From: RGIG1681 sp045648025
GTDB lineage: Bacteria > Bacillota > Clostridia > Christensenellales > UBA1242
Direction of reading: 5' to 3'
Length of the DNA stretch: 18,183 bases
Assembly: GCA_045648025.1 (NCBI GenBank)
Contig: JAZRNH010000020.1
Span: forward strand, 1-18,183
Position numbers and translations under genes: made by a program. The notes under the pieces were generated by a model. It had not been told where the DNA came from and searched no databases. It saw only the letters and a program-made list of their open reading frames with translations. How positions within the stretch are numbered: the stretch's first letter is position 1; every line of letters starts with the position of its first letter. This document shows, piece after piece, positions 1 to 7,787 of the stretch.

Positions 1-776
1 AACAACTTAGATTCTTTCACAGGTTCTGGTTCACCATGTTCTCTAACATAAGTAATAACATCAAGGGTTGATTGCTTACAATTCTCACAAGATTGTCTAG
101 ACAATTCATGATATTCTTCACAAACTTTACTTCTTTTATCAGCAATTGTTCTTGCAGAGACTGATTTTTCGCTAAGTTTCTTTCCTTCAATGCTAAGCAT
201 ATTGAACCTGTGTTGTAAAGTTCTCATTTTTATAGGATCTTTTGTTGTTTTTGCTTCTTCAACAATTGATTGCATTTCACTTTTATTATCAATAAGTTGC
301 AAATCAATTTCTAAAGAAATATTTGTTTCTGCTTTATTTAATTCAGAACTTCTAAAATAGATCATTGAATTGCTTTCATGAACCATATCATTATATTGCT
401 GTCTTAATCTTAATATAGTTCCTTTATCGTTTGTATTTTCAAGACTTTTAGCAATAATTTCTTTTTTCTTATCAAGTAATTGCTTATTTGCTTTAACCAA
501 ATCAGAAAAAGCCTTAGCTGCTTTATTATAAGCACCTTCTAACACTTTACCAGCTTGTTTTCTTTCGTTTTTTACAGCCTCTTTATTTGGATCATCAGAA
601 TCCATCATTATTTCTCTATGATTAATACGATCATATCTTTCTGTAGCTGCTTTCATAGCTCCTTCAAGCTCAACATATTCTGCATTTAACTTTTTATAAA
701 CAGCCTCAAGATCAGCTAATTCCTTAGCATCTTTTGAATCTTGAAGAAATTGTCCAATTTTTGCTTTTAATCCCAT
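1..776 (-). CDS. Uncharacterised coiled-coil protein (3' end outside window)
   Basis: The reading frame opens with ATG at 776 and stays open to the window edge, giving 258 visible residues with no stop. It begins MGLKAKIGQFLQDSKDAKEL. The protein is almost entirely charged and helix-favouring (rich in K, E, A, Q, L), so it probably forms long coiled coils over about residues 10-225. There is no signal peptide or membrane segment, so it is likely cytoplasmic. Three cysteines cluster late (C219, C230, C233, the last two as CENC), possibly half of a metal site completed outside the window. A promoter and an AGGA-type ribosome binding site precede the start, and the adhE terminator lies just upstream, so it is transcribed on its own. 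I do not recognise the family. A PspA-like or structural role is only a loose analogy. Confidence 0.8.
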   Translation of the reverse strand, partial: MGLKAKIGQFLQDSKDAKELADLEAVYKKLNAEYVELEGAMKAATERYDRINHREIMMDSDDPNKEAVKNERKQAGKVLEGAYNKAAKAFSDLVKANKQLLDKKKEIIAKSLENTNDKGTILRLRQQYNDMVHESNSMIYFRSSELNKAETNISLEIDLQLIDNKSEMQSIVEEAKTTKDPIKMRTLQHRFNMLSIEGKKLSEKSVSARTIADKRSKVCEEYHELSRQSCENCKQSTLDVITYVREHGEPEPVKESKL

Positions 777-818
777 TAAAAAACCGTCCTATGTATGAAA
801 ATTTCTATAATTACATTA

Positions 819-848
819 AGTATAATCGTTGATTTAGTTTAAAGTCAA
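819..848 (-). promoter_or_regulatory. Sigma-A-type promoter of the left-edge coiled-coil gene
   Basis: Read on the minus strand, TTGACT (843-848) and TATACT (819-824) are separated by 18 bp. The -10 lies about 43 bases before the ATG at 776. The -35 element sits immediately after the T-tract of the adhE terminator. Confidence 0.65.
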
Positions 849-850
849 AC

Positions 851-884
851 AAAAAACAAAAAGAGTTCTAAATATAGAACTCTT
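851..884 (-). terminator. Rho-independent terminator of adhE
   Basis: A perfect 10-bp stem (861-870 with 875-884) closes a 4-base loop. On the minus strand it is followed by a T-rich tract (851-860). It lies about 20 bases past the adhE stop. Because Ts also follow on the plus strand, it could work in both directions. Confidence 0.85.
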
Positions 885-902
885 TTTTGTAATAAATAAC
901 CA

Positions 903-3518
903 TTATTTAATATTTTTTCCAAAAGTGCCATAGAATGCATTTTCATAAATTTGTTTAAGTTCAGAAATAAGTGGATATCTTGGATTTGCACCTGTGCATT
1001 GATCATCAAATGCTTTCAAGCACATATCATCAAGCGACTTTAAGAAGTTTTCTTCTGAAACATTATATTCAGCAATAGTTTTCTTAATTCCAACTTTTTC
1101 TTTAAGTTCATCAATAGCTTTGATAAGTGATTCAAGTTTTTCTTCATCAGTCTTTCCTTTAAGACCCAAAGCTGTTGCAATTTCAGCATATTTATGAAGT
1201 GTCTTTGGATAATCATATTGTGGGAAAGTTCCCATCTTTGCAGGAATTTCACTTGCATTAAATCTGATTACATCATCAATCACAAGAGCATTTGCAATTC
1301 CGTGTGGAATATGGTGATAAGCACCAAGTTTATGAGCCAAGCTGTGACAAACACCAAGGAAAGCATTTGCAAAAGCAATACCAGCCATTGTTGCAGCATT
1401 TGCCATTTTTTCACGAGCAACAAAGTCTGTTTGACCATTTTCATAACATCTTGGAAGATATTCAAAAATCATCTTGATTGCTTGAAGTGCAAGACCGTCA
1501 GTATAATCAGATGCCATAACTGAAACATAAGCTTCTAAGCTATGAATAAGAGCATCAATACCAGAAGCAGCAGTTAAGCCCTTTGGAGCACTCATCATCA
1601 TATCAGTTTCAATAATAGCCATATTTGGAAGCAATTGATAATCAGCAAGTGGATATTTGATTCCAGTTGCATCATCAGTAATAACCGCAAATGGTGTAAC
1701 TTCTGAACCTGTTCCTGAGCTTGTTGGAACAGCAATAAAGTAAGCCTTTTCGCCCATTTTTGGAAATTCATAAATTCTCTTTCTAATATCGCTAAATCTC
1801 ATAGCCATATCAGCAAATTCAACTTCTGGGTGTTCATATAAAACCCACATAATTTTAGCAGCATCCATTGCAGAACCACCACCAACAGCAATAATTGCAT
1901 CTGGAGCAAAAGCTGTCATAAGTTCAGCACCTTTCTTTGCACAAGAAAGTGTTGGATCTGGTGGAACATCAAAGAACACTTGAGTTTCAATGCCCATACC
2001 ATTAATAGTATCAATAACTGGTTTTACAAAACCATTGTTAAATAAGAAATTATCAGTTACAACAAAAACTCTCTTTTTGTTCATAACATCTTTAAGTTCT
2101 TGAAGTGCCACAGGAAGGCAACCTTTTTTGAAATAAACCTTTTCAGGAAGTCTAAGCCACAACATATTTTCTCTCCTAATTGCAACAGTTTTAATATTAA
2201 GCAAATGTTTTACACCAACATTTTCAGAAACAGAGTTACCACCCCAAGTTCCACAACCAAGTGTAAGCGATGGAGCAAGTTTAAAGTTATAAACATCACC
2301 AATGCCACCAAATGCTGATGGTGAGTTGATAACGATACGGCAAGTTCTCATTTTATCTTGATAATGAGCAAAATCTTCTGCTTCTGTTACAGTGTTGATA
2401 TAAAGTGAAGATGTGTGACCATAACCACCGTCTTTAATAAGTCTTTTAGCACCAACAATAGCTTCTTCAAAATCAGCATATTTATAGAATGCGAGAACTG
2501 GTGAAAGTTTTTCACGAGCAAATTTTTCAGTTGCAATGTTATAATCAGTGATTTCAGCCATTAAAACTTTTGTACTTTCAGGAACTTTAACACCTGACAT
2601 ATCAGCAATAGCAAATGCTGATTTTCCAACGATGTTAGCATTTAAAGCACCTTCATTAAACATAATAGCTGCAACTTTTGCCTTTTCATCATCGTTTAAG
2701 AAATAGCAATTTCTCTTAACAAATTCTGCTTTAACTTCATCATAAATTTTTTCATCAACTAAAACTGCTTGTTCTGAAGCACAAATCATACCATTGTCAA
2801 AAATTTTTGAGTGAATGATTGAGCTAACTGCAAGTTTAATATCAGCTGATTTATGAATAACTGCTGGAACATTTCCAGGGCCAACACCAATTGCTGGTTT
2901 TCCTGAGCTATAAGCAGCTTTAACCATTGCAGGTCCACCAGTTGCAAGAATAATATTACAACTCTTCATAACAAGGTTTGAAAGTGGAACACTTGGTTCA
3001 TCAATCCAACCAATAATATCAGCTGGAGCACCTGCTTTAACTGCAGCTTCAAGCAAAATTTTAGCAGTTTCAATTGTACATTTTTTAGCTCTTGGATGTG
3101 GACTAATAATAATACCATTTCTTGTTTTAAGAGCAAGTAAAACTTTAAAAATTACTGTTGAAGTTGGGTTTGTTGTTGGAACAATTGCTGCAATAATACC
3201 AATTGGATCAGCAACCCTTGCATAACCATAAGCTTTATCTTCTTCAATAACACCAACAGATTTTGTATTTTTATAGGCATTGTAAATATATTCAGAAGCA
3301 AAGTGATTTTTGATAACCTTGTCTTCCATAACACCCATACCTGTTTCTTCATAAGCCATTTTTGCAAAATTAATTCTATTGTCATTTGCAACCATTGCTA
3401 CTGCTCTAAATATCTTATCAACTTGTTCTTGGGTATATGTTGAATATTGTTTTTGAGCAGATTTTATTTGTTTGATTTTGGCGAGTAATGTTTCTTCGTC
3501 ATTAACATAAATATCCAT
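903..3518 (-). CDS. adhE: Bifunctional acetaldehyde-CoA / alcohol dehydrogenase AdhE
   Basis: The protein reduces acetyl-CoA to acetaldehyde and then ethanol using NADH, regenerating NAD+ during fermentation. At 871 aa it is full length for the family. The N-terminal CoA-acylating aldehyde dehydrogenase domain spans about residues 1-440, with catalytic C246 in NGMICASEQ. The C-terminal iron alcohol dehydrogenase domain starts near 455. It carries the NAD-binding GGGSAMDAAK (546-555) and GTGSEVTPF motifs. The iron ligands D655, H659, H725 and H739 are all present, in GIDALIHS, CHSLAH and HHIPHG. The ATG at 3518 is preceded by AGGAG about 10 bases upstream. The gene stands alone between the spo0A terminator and its own terminator, with its own promoter. 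Like other AdhE proteins it probably assembles into spirosomes (family knowledge). I saw no convincing Rex operator upstream. Confidence 0.98.
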   Translation of the reverse strand: MDIYVNDEETLLAKIKQIKSAQKQYSTYTQEQVDKIFRAVAMVANDNRINFAKMAYEETGMGVMEDKVIKNHFASEYIYNAYKNTKSVGVIEEDKAYGYARVADPIGIIAAIVPTTNPTSTVIFKVLLALKTRNGIIISPHPRAKKCTIETAKILLEAAVKAGAPADIIGWIDEPSVPLSNLVMKSCNIILATGGPAMVKAAYSSGKPAIGVGPGNVPAVIHKSADIKLAVSSIIHSKIFDNGMICASEQAVLVDEKIYDEVKAEFVKRNCYFLNDDEKAKVAAIMFNEGALNANIVGKSAFAIADMSGVKVPESTKVLMAEITDYNIATEKFAREKLSPVLAFYKYADFEEAIVGAKRLIKDGGYGHTSSLYINTVTEAEDFAHYQDKMRTCRIVINSPSAFGGIGDVYNFKLAPSLTLGCGTWGGNSVSENVGVKHLLNIKTVAIRRENMLWLRLPEKVYFKKGCLPVALQELKDVMNKKRVFVVTDNFLFNNGFVKPVIDTINGMGIETQVFFDVPPDPTLSCAKKGAELMTAFAPDAIIAVGGGSAMDAAKIMWVLYEHPEVEFADMAMRFSDIRKRIYEFPKMGEKAYFIAVPTSSGTGSEVTPFAVITDDATGIKYPLADYQLLPNMAIIETDMMMSAPKGLTAASGIDALIHSLEAYVSVMASDYTDGLALQAIKMIFEYLPRCYENGQTDFVAREKMANAATMAGIAFANAFLGVCHSLAHKLGAYHHIPHGIANALVIDDVIRFNASEIPAKMGTFPQYDYPKTLHKYAEIATALGLKGKTDEEKLESLIKAIDELKEKVGIKKTIAEYNVSEENFLKSLDDMCLKAFDDQCTGANPRYPLISELKQIYENAFYGTFGKNIK

Positions 3519-3551
3519 AATCTAGTTTCTCCTTTATTACTTTCGCCATTT

Positions 3552-3580
3552 ATTCTACTCAAATACCCCCAAAAAGTCCA
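3552..3580 (-). promoter_or_regulatory. Sigma-A-type promoter of adhE
   Basis: On the minus strand TGGACT (3575-3580) and TAGAAT (3552-3557) are 17 bp apart, placing the transcript start about 27 bases before the adhE ATG. The leader is therefore short. An AGGAG ribosome binding site lies in it. Confidence 0.6.
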
Positions 3581-3611
3581 CTAATTATCAAAAAATTCGC
3601 TGCAAAATAAA

Positions 3612-3637
3612 AATAAAAGTGATTAACCACTTTTATT
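3612..3637 (-). terminator. Rho-independent terminator of spo0A
   Basis: A perfect 10-bp inverted repeat (3612-3621 with 3628-3637) has a 6-base loop. On the minus strand it is followed by a T-rich tail. It begins 10 bases past the spo0A stop. Confidence 0.8.
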
Positions 3638-3647
3638 ATAAATTTTA

Positions 3648-4406
3648 TTAAACATTTAACAGCATTTTATCCGCAACAAGTGCAATAAATTCGCCATTTG
3701 TAGGTTTTTCATTATTAGCATAAACAGTAAGTCCAAATATACTGTTAATGTTTTCAATCTTTCCCCTATTCCAAGCAACTTCAATTGCATGTCTAATTGC
3801 TCTTTCAACCTTTGATGGCGAAGTGTCAAATTTCTCGGCAATAGATGGATACAATCTTTTTGTGATTGAATTTATTATATCAGGATTTTCCATAGCAAGT
3901 TTAATTGCCTCTCTCAAAAATTGATATCCTTTAATATGAGCAGGAATTCCAACTGTAATAAAGATATTAGTAATTTTTTCTTCTAATCCTTTTTCTTCAG
4001 ATTTGATTAATGGTGAACCCACTTTAACAACTGTTTCACTTGTTAAATCTGCAACTCTTTTTGCAACAATATCAGCAGTTGCAGGTTTAAGAATATAATA
4101 GTCTGCCCCAAGATTCATTGCTTTATTAATAAACACATCACTAGAAAGTGCCGACATAACAATAATCTTTGTTTTTGGATAAGTTGATTTAATTTTTTCC
4201 ATCACCTCAAAACCATCAACTTTTGAAAGCACTAAATCAATAATTGCAACCGAATATTCTTTTGACTTTATCAACTCAATTGCCGCATCGCCACTATCCG
4301 CAATATCTACCAAACATAAACTATTTTCTTTTGTAAGTTTTTCAGAAATCGAATTTGATTCTTCATGATTATCATTAGCAATAAGCAAATTTAAACTTCT
4401 TTCCAT
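3648..4406 (-). CDS. spo0A: Sporulation master regulator Spo0A (response regulator)
   Basis: This is a transcription factor activated by phosphorylation that controls entry into sporulation and other stationary-phase genes. At 252 aa it is normal length. A receiver domain covers about residues 4-120, a linker 120-143, and the Spo0A DNA-binding domain 144-250. The signature stretches HIKGYQFLR (157-165), SKVERAIRHAIEVAWNRG (198-215, recognition helix region) and KPTNGEFIA (234-242) are almost identical to known Spo0A. The phosphorylation site D57, S85 and K107 are present. However, the first acid of the usual DDN pocket is N11 (N-D-N), the MP after the phospho-Asp loop is replaced by LS, and the usual KPF is KPA. 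The ATG at 4406 has AAGGA 7 bases upstream. The gene is monocistronic, with an array of 0A-box-like elements in front. Identification is firm; whether the cell sporulates cannot be judged here. Confidence 0.97.
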   Translation of the reverse strand: MERSLNLLIANDNHEESNSISEKLTKENSLCLVDIADSGDAAIELIKSKEYSVAIIDLVLSKVDGFEVMEKIKSTYPKTKIIVMSALSSDVFINKAMNLGADYYILKPATADIVAKRVADLTSETVVKVGSPLIKSEEKGLEEKITNIFITVGIPAHIKGYQFLREAIKLAMENPDIINSITKRLYPSIAEKFDTSPSKVERAIRHAIEVAWNRGKIENINSIFGLTVYANNEKPTNGEFIALVADKMLLNV

Positions 4407-4452
4407 AAAAACTTCCTTAAAATATATTTTGCTTTATTGTTACAGCATAAAA

Positions 4453-4482
4453 ATTTTATCATTTTTCAACTATAAATCGCAA
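4453..4482 (-). promoter_or_regulatory. Putative spo0A promoter
   Basis: On the minus strand TTGCGA (4477-4482) and TAAAAT (4453-4458) are 18 bp apart, about 47 bases before the ATG. A competing reading is TTGACA (4542-4547) with TCAAAT (4519-4524) at 17 bp, which would overlap the 0A-box array. I found no clear sigma-H promoter. Confidence 0.4.
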
Positions 4483-4499
4483 AGAATATATTTTTTTGT

Positions 4500-4548
4500 T
4501 TTGTTGTATTTTGTTGCAATTTGATTTATTTTGTCGAAGTTTGTCAAA
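4500..4548. promoter_or_regulatory. Phased array of Spo0A-box-like sites upstream of spo0A
   Basis: Five 9-mers start at exact 10-bp steps on the plus strand: TTTGTTGTA (4500), TTTGTTGCA (4510), TTTGATTTA (4520), TTTGTCGAA (4530) and TTTGTCAAA (4540). Against the 0A box TTTGTCRAA the fourth and fifth match fully, the first two match 7 of 9, and the third only 5 of 9. The array lies between the previous gene's terminator and the likely spo0A promoter. It covers roughly 18-66 bp upstream of the -35, a position suited to an activator, so autoregulation by Spo0A is inferred. Confidence 0.65.
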
Positions 4549-4576
4549 TTTCTGTTTTGAGTTCATCAAAAAATAA

Positions 4577-4602
4577 AAAAACACCAAACATTTGGTGTTT
4601 TT
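4577..4602 (-). terminator. Rho-independent terminator of the zinc-ribbon gene
   Basis: The 11-base arms 4577-4587 and 4592-4602 pair around a 4-base loop, with a CACC/GGTG core and A/T-rich flanks. On the minus strand the hairpin ends in a T-run. It lies directly after the stop at 4607-4609. Confidence 0.8.
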
Positions 4603-4606
4603 ATAA

Positions 4607-5005
4607 TTATGATTGTCTAAAATTGTTGATTGTTTTTATAGACTTTCTGCACTCTTTGCACATTGAAGGTCTAAAGAAACCTTTTTCTTTAAAGAACTTT
4701 TGTTCAGCGGCTTCCCAAATCCACTCTTTTCCACACTTTTTACATGTTAAAGTTTTGTCTTCAAATGTGTTTGCTCTTCTTTCTTTTTCTGCAAGCCATT
4801 CTTGATGTCTTCTTTCTTTTTCTGCCAAATATTCAAGTCTTTTTTGCTCTTTCATCTCAAGATATGCTTGATGTTTTTGTTCTTTTTCAATTCTAAGTTT
4901 TTCTTGATATTCAATTCTTTCTTGTTCTTTTTTTCTAGCTTCTTCGGCAAGTCTTGCATCTTCTTCAGCAAGAAGTTCTGCCATTGTGTATTCTCTTTCT
5001 TCCAT
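4607..5005 (-). CDS. Coiled-coil protein with C-terminal zinc-ribbon domain
   Basis: This is a 132-aa protein when started at the ATG at 5005, which has AGGAG 5 bases upstream; a longer in-frame extension to 5068 has no such site and would overlap the promoter. Residues 10-80 are extremely charged (E, K, R, Q, A) and predicted coiled coil, with three in-register 11-residue repeats at 47-57, 58-68 and 69-79. Residues 84-121 resemble the probable zinc-ribbon family (zf-trcl type): C88-x2-C91 and C116-x2-C119, with the typical EQKFFKEKGF between them. The role of this family is not established; nucleic acid or protein binding is a guess. It has its own promoter and terminator. The cysteine pattern is certain, the family name likely. 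Confidence 0.85.
   Translation of the reverse strand: MEEREYTMAELLAEEDARLAEEARKKEQERIEYQEKLRIEKEQKHQAYLEMKEQKRLEYLAEKERRHQEWLAEKERRANTFEDKTLTCKKCGKEWIWEAAEQKFFKEKGFFRPSMCKECRKSIKTINNFRQS
4775..4825 (-). repeat. 33-bp internal repeat unit in the zinc-ribbon gene
   Basis: An identical 18-base stretch occurs at 4775-4792 and 4808-4825, offset by exactly 33 bp (11 codons). It encodes the repeated LAEKERR element of the coiled coil. This indicates expansion by in-frame duplication. Confidence 0.8.
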
Positions 5006-5010
5006 AATAT

Positions 5011-5015
5011 CTCCT
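5011..5015 (-). promoter_or_regulatory. Ribosome binding site deciding the zinc-ribbon start
   Basis: AGGAG on the minus strand lies 5 bases before the ATG at 5005. It selects this start over the longer frame that opens at 5068. Confidence 0.8.
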
Positions 5016-5024
5016 AATACAAAG

Positions 5025-5053
5025 ATAATATCACAAACAAACCACAACTGCAA
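5025..5053 (-). promoter_or_regulatory. Promoter of the zinc-ribbon gene
   Basis: On the minus strand TTGCAG (5048-5053) and TATTAT (5025-5030) are 17 bp apart, and the -10 is preceded by TGA, an extended -10. The leader would be only about 13 bases. Confidence 0.6.
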
Positions 5054-5076
5054 TAACAAATTGCCCAAATTTTGCC

Positions 5077-5102
5077 AAAAAAAACACCAGATAATTCTGG
5101 TG
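5077..5102 (-). terminator. Rho-independent terminator of valS
   Basis: A 7-bp stem (CACCAGA 5085-5091 with TCTGGTG 5096-5102) has a 4-base loop. On the minus strand it is followed by eight Ts. It lies 10 bases after the valS stop. Confidence 0.85.
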
Positions 5103-5112
5103 CTTTTTATTA

Positions 5113-7722
5113 TTATTGAATTTCTGCAAGTTTTGCTTTAAGAGAAGCCAAAAGTTCTTCATTTTTAGCAAGTTTTGCCTTTTCAGTATTAACAAGAGCC
5201 TCTGGAGCTTTTGCAACAAAGCTTGGATTATTAAGCATTTTATTGCTTCTTTCAATTTCAAAAGTAACCTTTTCAATGTCTTTATTCAAAATTGCTTTTT
5301 GTGTTTCAACATCAACTTCATCTTCAACTAAAACAAATTCGCCAACTGGAAGAACCAATGTTTTTCCTGCTGCTTCTTTAAATTCAAGAACAATATTTGC
5401 AAGTTTTTCAATAGCTGCTTTATGTTCTTTTGCAAAAGCAGTTTCTTTTGTAGCAAAATTAACCTTTTCAGAAGATTTCTTGCCGTTGTCAATTTTAAAC
5501 TTTCTAATAGCAGTGATAAGTTCAACAAGTTCTTCTGTTTTTGCAGCTTCTTTCTTAAATTTCTTATATGCAGATGTATCTTTATATTCAGAAATCATAA
5601 TGTTTTCTGCTCTTGAAACAAAATTTAATCTGTCATAAATATAATCTGTTACATAAGGAATAAATGGATGCAATAATTTAAGTGTTTGTTCAAATACAAC
5701 TGCCAAAACTGAAACCATTTTTTGTTTTCTTTCTCCACCTTCAAAAATTGCAGGTTTAGAAAGTTCAATAGCCCAGTCACAAAGCACATCAAGTGTAAAT
5801 GAAACAGCATTTGAAAGTGCAACACCAACATCAAAGTTATCGATGTTTTTATAAATATTTTCAGAAATTTCATCAAGTTTAAAGAGTATCCATTTTTGAA
5901 CATCATCAAGTTCAAACTCATCAATATTCAAAAGTTCAATACCTTCTTGGTGCATAGAAATAAACTTACTAGCATTCCAAACTTTATTGATAAATGCCCT
6001 TGCATCATCAATTTTATTTTGACTAAATCTAGTATCAATACCCATTGCCATATCTTTAACAAGAGCAAGTCTAAGAGTATCAGCACCATAGTCTTTTTTA
6101 ACTTCAAGTGGATCAACACCATTTCCAAGGCTCTTACTCATTTTTCTGCCTTGTGAATCTCTTACAAGACCGTGAATTAAACAGTTTGTAAATGGAACAG
6201 CTTTGTTACATTCAATGCCCATATAAACCATTTTTGTTACCCATTGAGTCAAGATATCAAAACCGGTTACAAGCACAGATGTTGGATAGAAATAATCAAG
6301 GTCTTCGTTTTTGTTTGGCCAACCAAGAGTTGTAACTGGCCAGAGTGCAGATGAGAACCAAGTGTCTAATACATCTGGATCTTGATAAACATTTTCGCTT
6401 CCACACTTATCACATTTTGAAACAGCTGTTTTTGAAGCCATAACATTTTTGCAATCTTTGCAATAATAGATTGGAATTCTGTGACCTGTCCAAATTTGTC
6501 TTGAAATACACCAGTCTCTGATGTTTCTAAGCCAATGGAAATAGTTCTTTTCAAATCTCTTTGGATGAATTTTAAGTGTGCCATCTTCAACACATTTAAT
6601 AGCTGGTTTAACAAGCTCTGTCATTTTTACAAACCATTGTTCTGTAATCATTGGTTCAATAGCTGTGTGACATCTTTCGCAATGTCCAACAGAGTGTGTA
6701 TATGGTTCAATCTTTTCCAAAAGGTCAAGTTTTTTAAGTTCTTCAACAACCTTCTCTCTAGCCTCTGACAAGCCTAAACCCTTGAATTTATCGCCAGTTA
6801 TGTCTGTCATAATACCAGATTTTGAAATACATTCAATAATGTCAAGATTGTGTCTCTTGCCCACTTCATAGTCATTAGGATCATGAGCAGGTGTAATTTT
6901 AACCATACCAGTTCCGAACTCTTTCTCAACATAAGAATCCGCAATAATTGGAATCTCTCTGTTAATAAGTGGAACGATAACTTTCTTTCCTACAATGTCT
7001 TTATATCTTTCATCATCAGGACTAACCGCAACAGCTGTATCACCAAAAAGAGTTTCAGGTCTTGTTGTTGCAACAATGATTTCACCACTGCCATCAACAA
7101 ATTTATATTTAATGTGCCACATTGAACCAGCTTCGTCTGAATAAACAACTTCATCATCAGAAATAACTGACTTACAATGAACACACCAGTTTGTTTCTCT
7201 TGATCCTTTGTAGATATAACCTTTGTTATAAAGATTAATAAATGCTTCTAAAACTGCATTTGTGCTAACTTCGTCCATAGTAAAACGATATCTTTCCCAG
7301 TCAGCAGAAAAGCCCATCTTTTTAAATTGATCAATGATAGCATTTCCATATTGGTCATACCATGCCCAAGCTTCTTTATCAAACTCATCTCTTCCGATTA
7401 ATTCTTTAGTCTTTCCTTCTTTTGCAAGTTTTTCAACAATCTTATGTTCTGTTGCCAAAGCTGCATGGTCGGTTCCTGGAAGCCAAAGAGCCTCAAAGCC
7501 TTTCATCCTTTTATATCTAATCAAAATGTCTTGAAGAGTCATATCAAGAGCATGTCCAACATGTGCTTTGCTAGTAACATTTGGTGGAGGCATAACAATT
7601 GTAAATGGTTTTTTATTTTTATTTACTCTTGCTCTAAAATATCCTCTTGATTCCCAAGATTTATAAATTTCATCTTCAAACTGTTGAGGGGTGTATGCAC
7701 CTTCCTCTTTCATAATACTCAT
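5113..7722 (-). CDS. valS: Valyl-tRNA synthetase
   Basis: The enzyme attaches valine to tRNA-Val in the cytoplasm. At 869 aa it is the usual length. The class I signatures are present: the HIGH motif as H54-V-G-H57 after PPPNVT, and KMSKS at 527-531. The editing (CP1) domain includes TTRPETLFGDTAVAVSP (219-235) and the conserved AHDPNDYEVGKRH (279-291). A zinc-knuckle-like insert has C421/C424 and C437/C440. The anticodon-binding domain follows. Residues from about 805 form the C-terminal coiled-coil tRNA-binding arm. Two normally well-conserved stretches differ: WWGHRIP is WTGHRIP (411-417), and the helix after GFDI reads LTQWVTKM rather than the usual IFFWVARM. The ATG at 7722 has GGGAG about 9 bases upstream. 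The gene follows galE by 73 bases but has its own promoter. No T-box leader fits in the gap. Confidence 0.97.
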   Translation of the reverse strand: MSIMKEEGAYTPQQFEDEIYKSWESRGYFRARVNKNKKPFTIVMPPPNVTSKAHVGHALDMTLQDILIRYKRMKGFEALWLPGTDHAALATEHKIVEKLAKEGKTKELIGRDEFDKEAWAWYDQYGNAIIDQFKKMGFSADWERYRFTMDEVSTNAVLEAFINLYNKGYIYKGSRETNWCVHCKSVISDDEVVYSDEAGSMWHIKYKFVDGSGEIIVATTRPETLFGDTAVAVSPDDERYKDIVGKKVIVPLINREIPIIADSYVEKEFGTGMVKITPAHDPNDYEVGKRHNLDIIECISKSGIMTDITGDKFKGLGLSEAREKVVEELKKLDLLEKIEPYTHSVGHCERCHTAIEPMITEQWFVKMTELVKPAIKCVEDGTLKIHPKRFEKNYFHWLRNIRDWCISRQIWTGHRIPIYYCKDCKNVMASKTAVSKCDKCGSENVYQDPDVLDTWFSSALWPVTTLGWPNKNEDLDYFYPTSVLVTGFDILTQWVTKMVYMGIECNKAVPFTNCLIHGLVRDSQGRKMSKSLGNGVDPLEVKKDYGADTLRLALVKDMAMGIDTRFSQNKIDDARAFINKVWNASKFISMHQEGIELLNIDEFELDDVQKWILFKLDEISENIYKNIDNFDVGVALSNAVSFTLDVLCDWAIELSKPAIFEGGERKQKMVSVLAVVFEQTLKLLHPFIPYVTDYIYDRLNFVSRAENIMISEYKDTSAYKKFKKEAAKTEELVELITAIRKFKIDNGKKSSEKVNFATKETAFAKEHKAAIEKLANIVLEFKEAAGKTLVLPVGEFVLVEDEVDVETQKAILNKDIEKVTFEIERSNKMLNNPSFVAKAPEALVNTEKAKLAKNEELLASLKAKLAEIQ

Positions 7723-7758
7723 AGTATAGTTCTCCCGTCATCTAATAAATACTGCTAT

Positions 7759-7787
7759 AATATACCCCTTTTATCAAGAAGTTTCAA
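7759..7787 (-). promoter_or_regulatory. Sigma-A-type promoter of valS
   Basis: On the minus strand TTGAAA (7782-7787) and TATATT (7759-7764) are 17 bp apart, within the galE-valS gap. The transcript would start about 30 bases before the valS ATG. I see no terminator after galE, so read-through may add to expression. Confidence 0.6.

Noticed and set aside
3612..3637. An inverted repeat upstream of adhE as a possible Rex operator
   Set aside because: It is better explained as the spo0A terminator (T-rich tail, next to the stop) and does not match TTGTTAA-N4-TTAACAA.
5243..5638. A serine/phenylalanine-rich plus-strand open frame antisense to valS
   Set aside because: A shadow of the lysine/glutamate-rich ValRS C terminus; no start signal.
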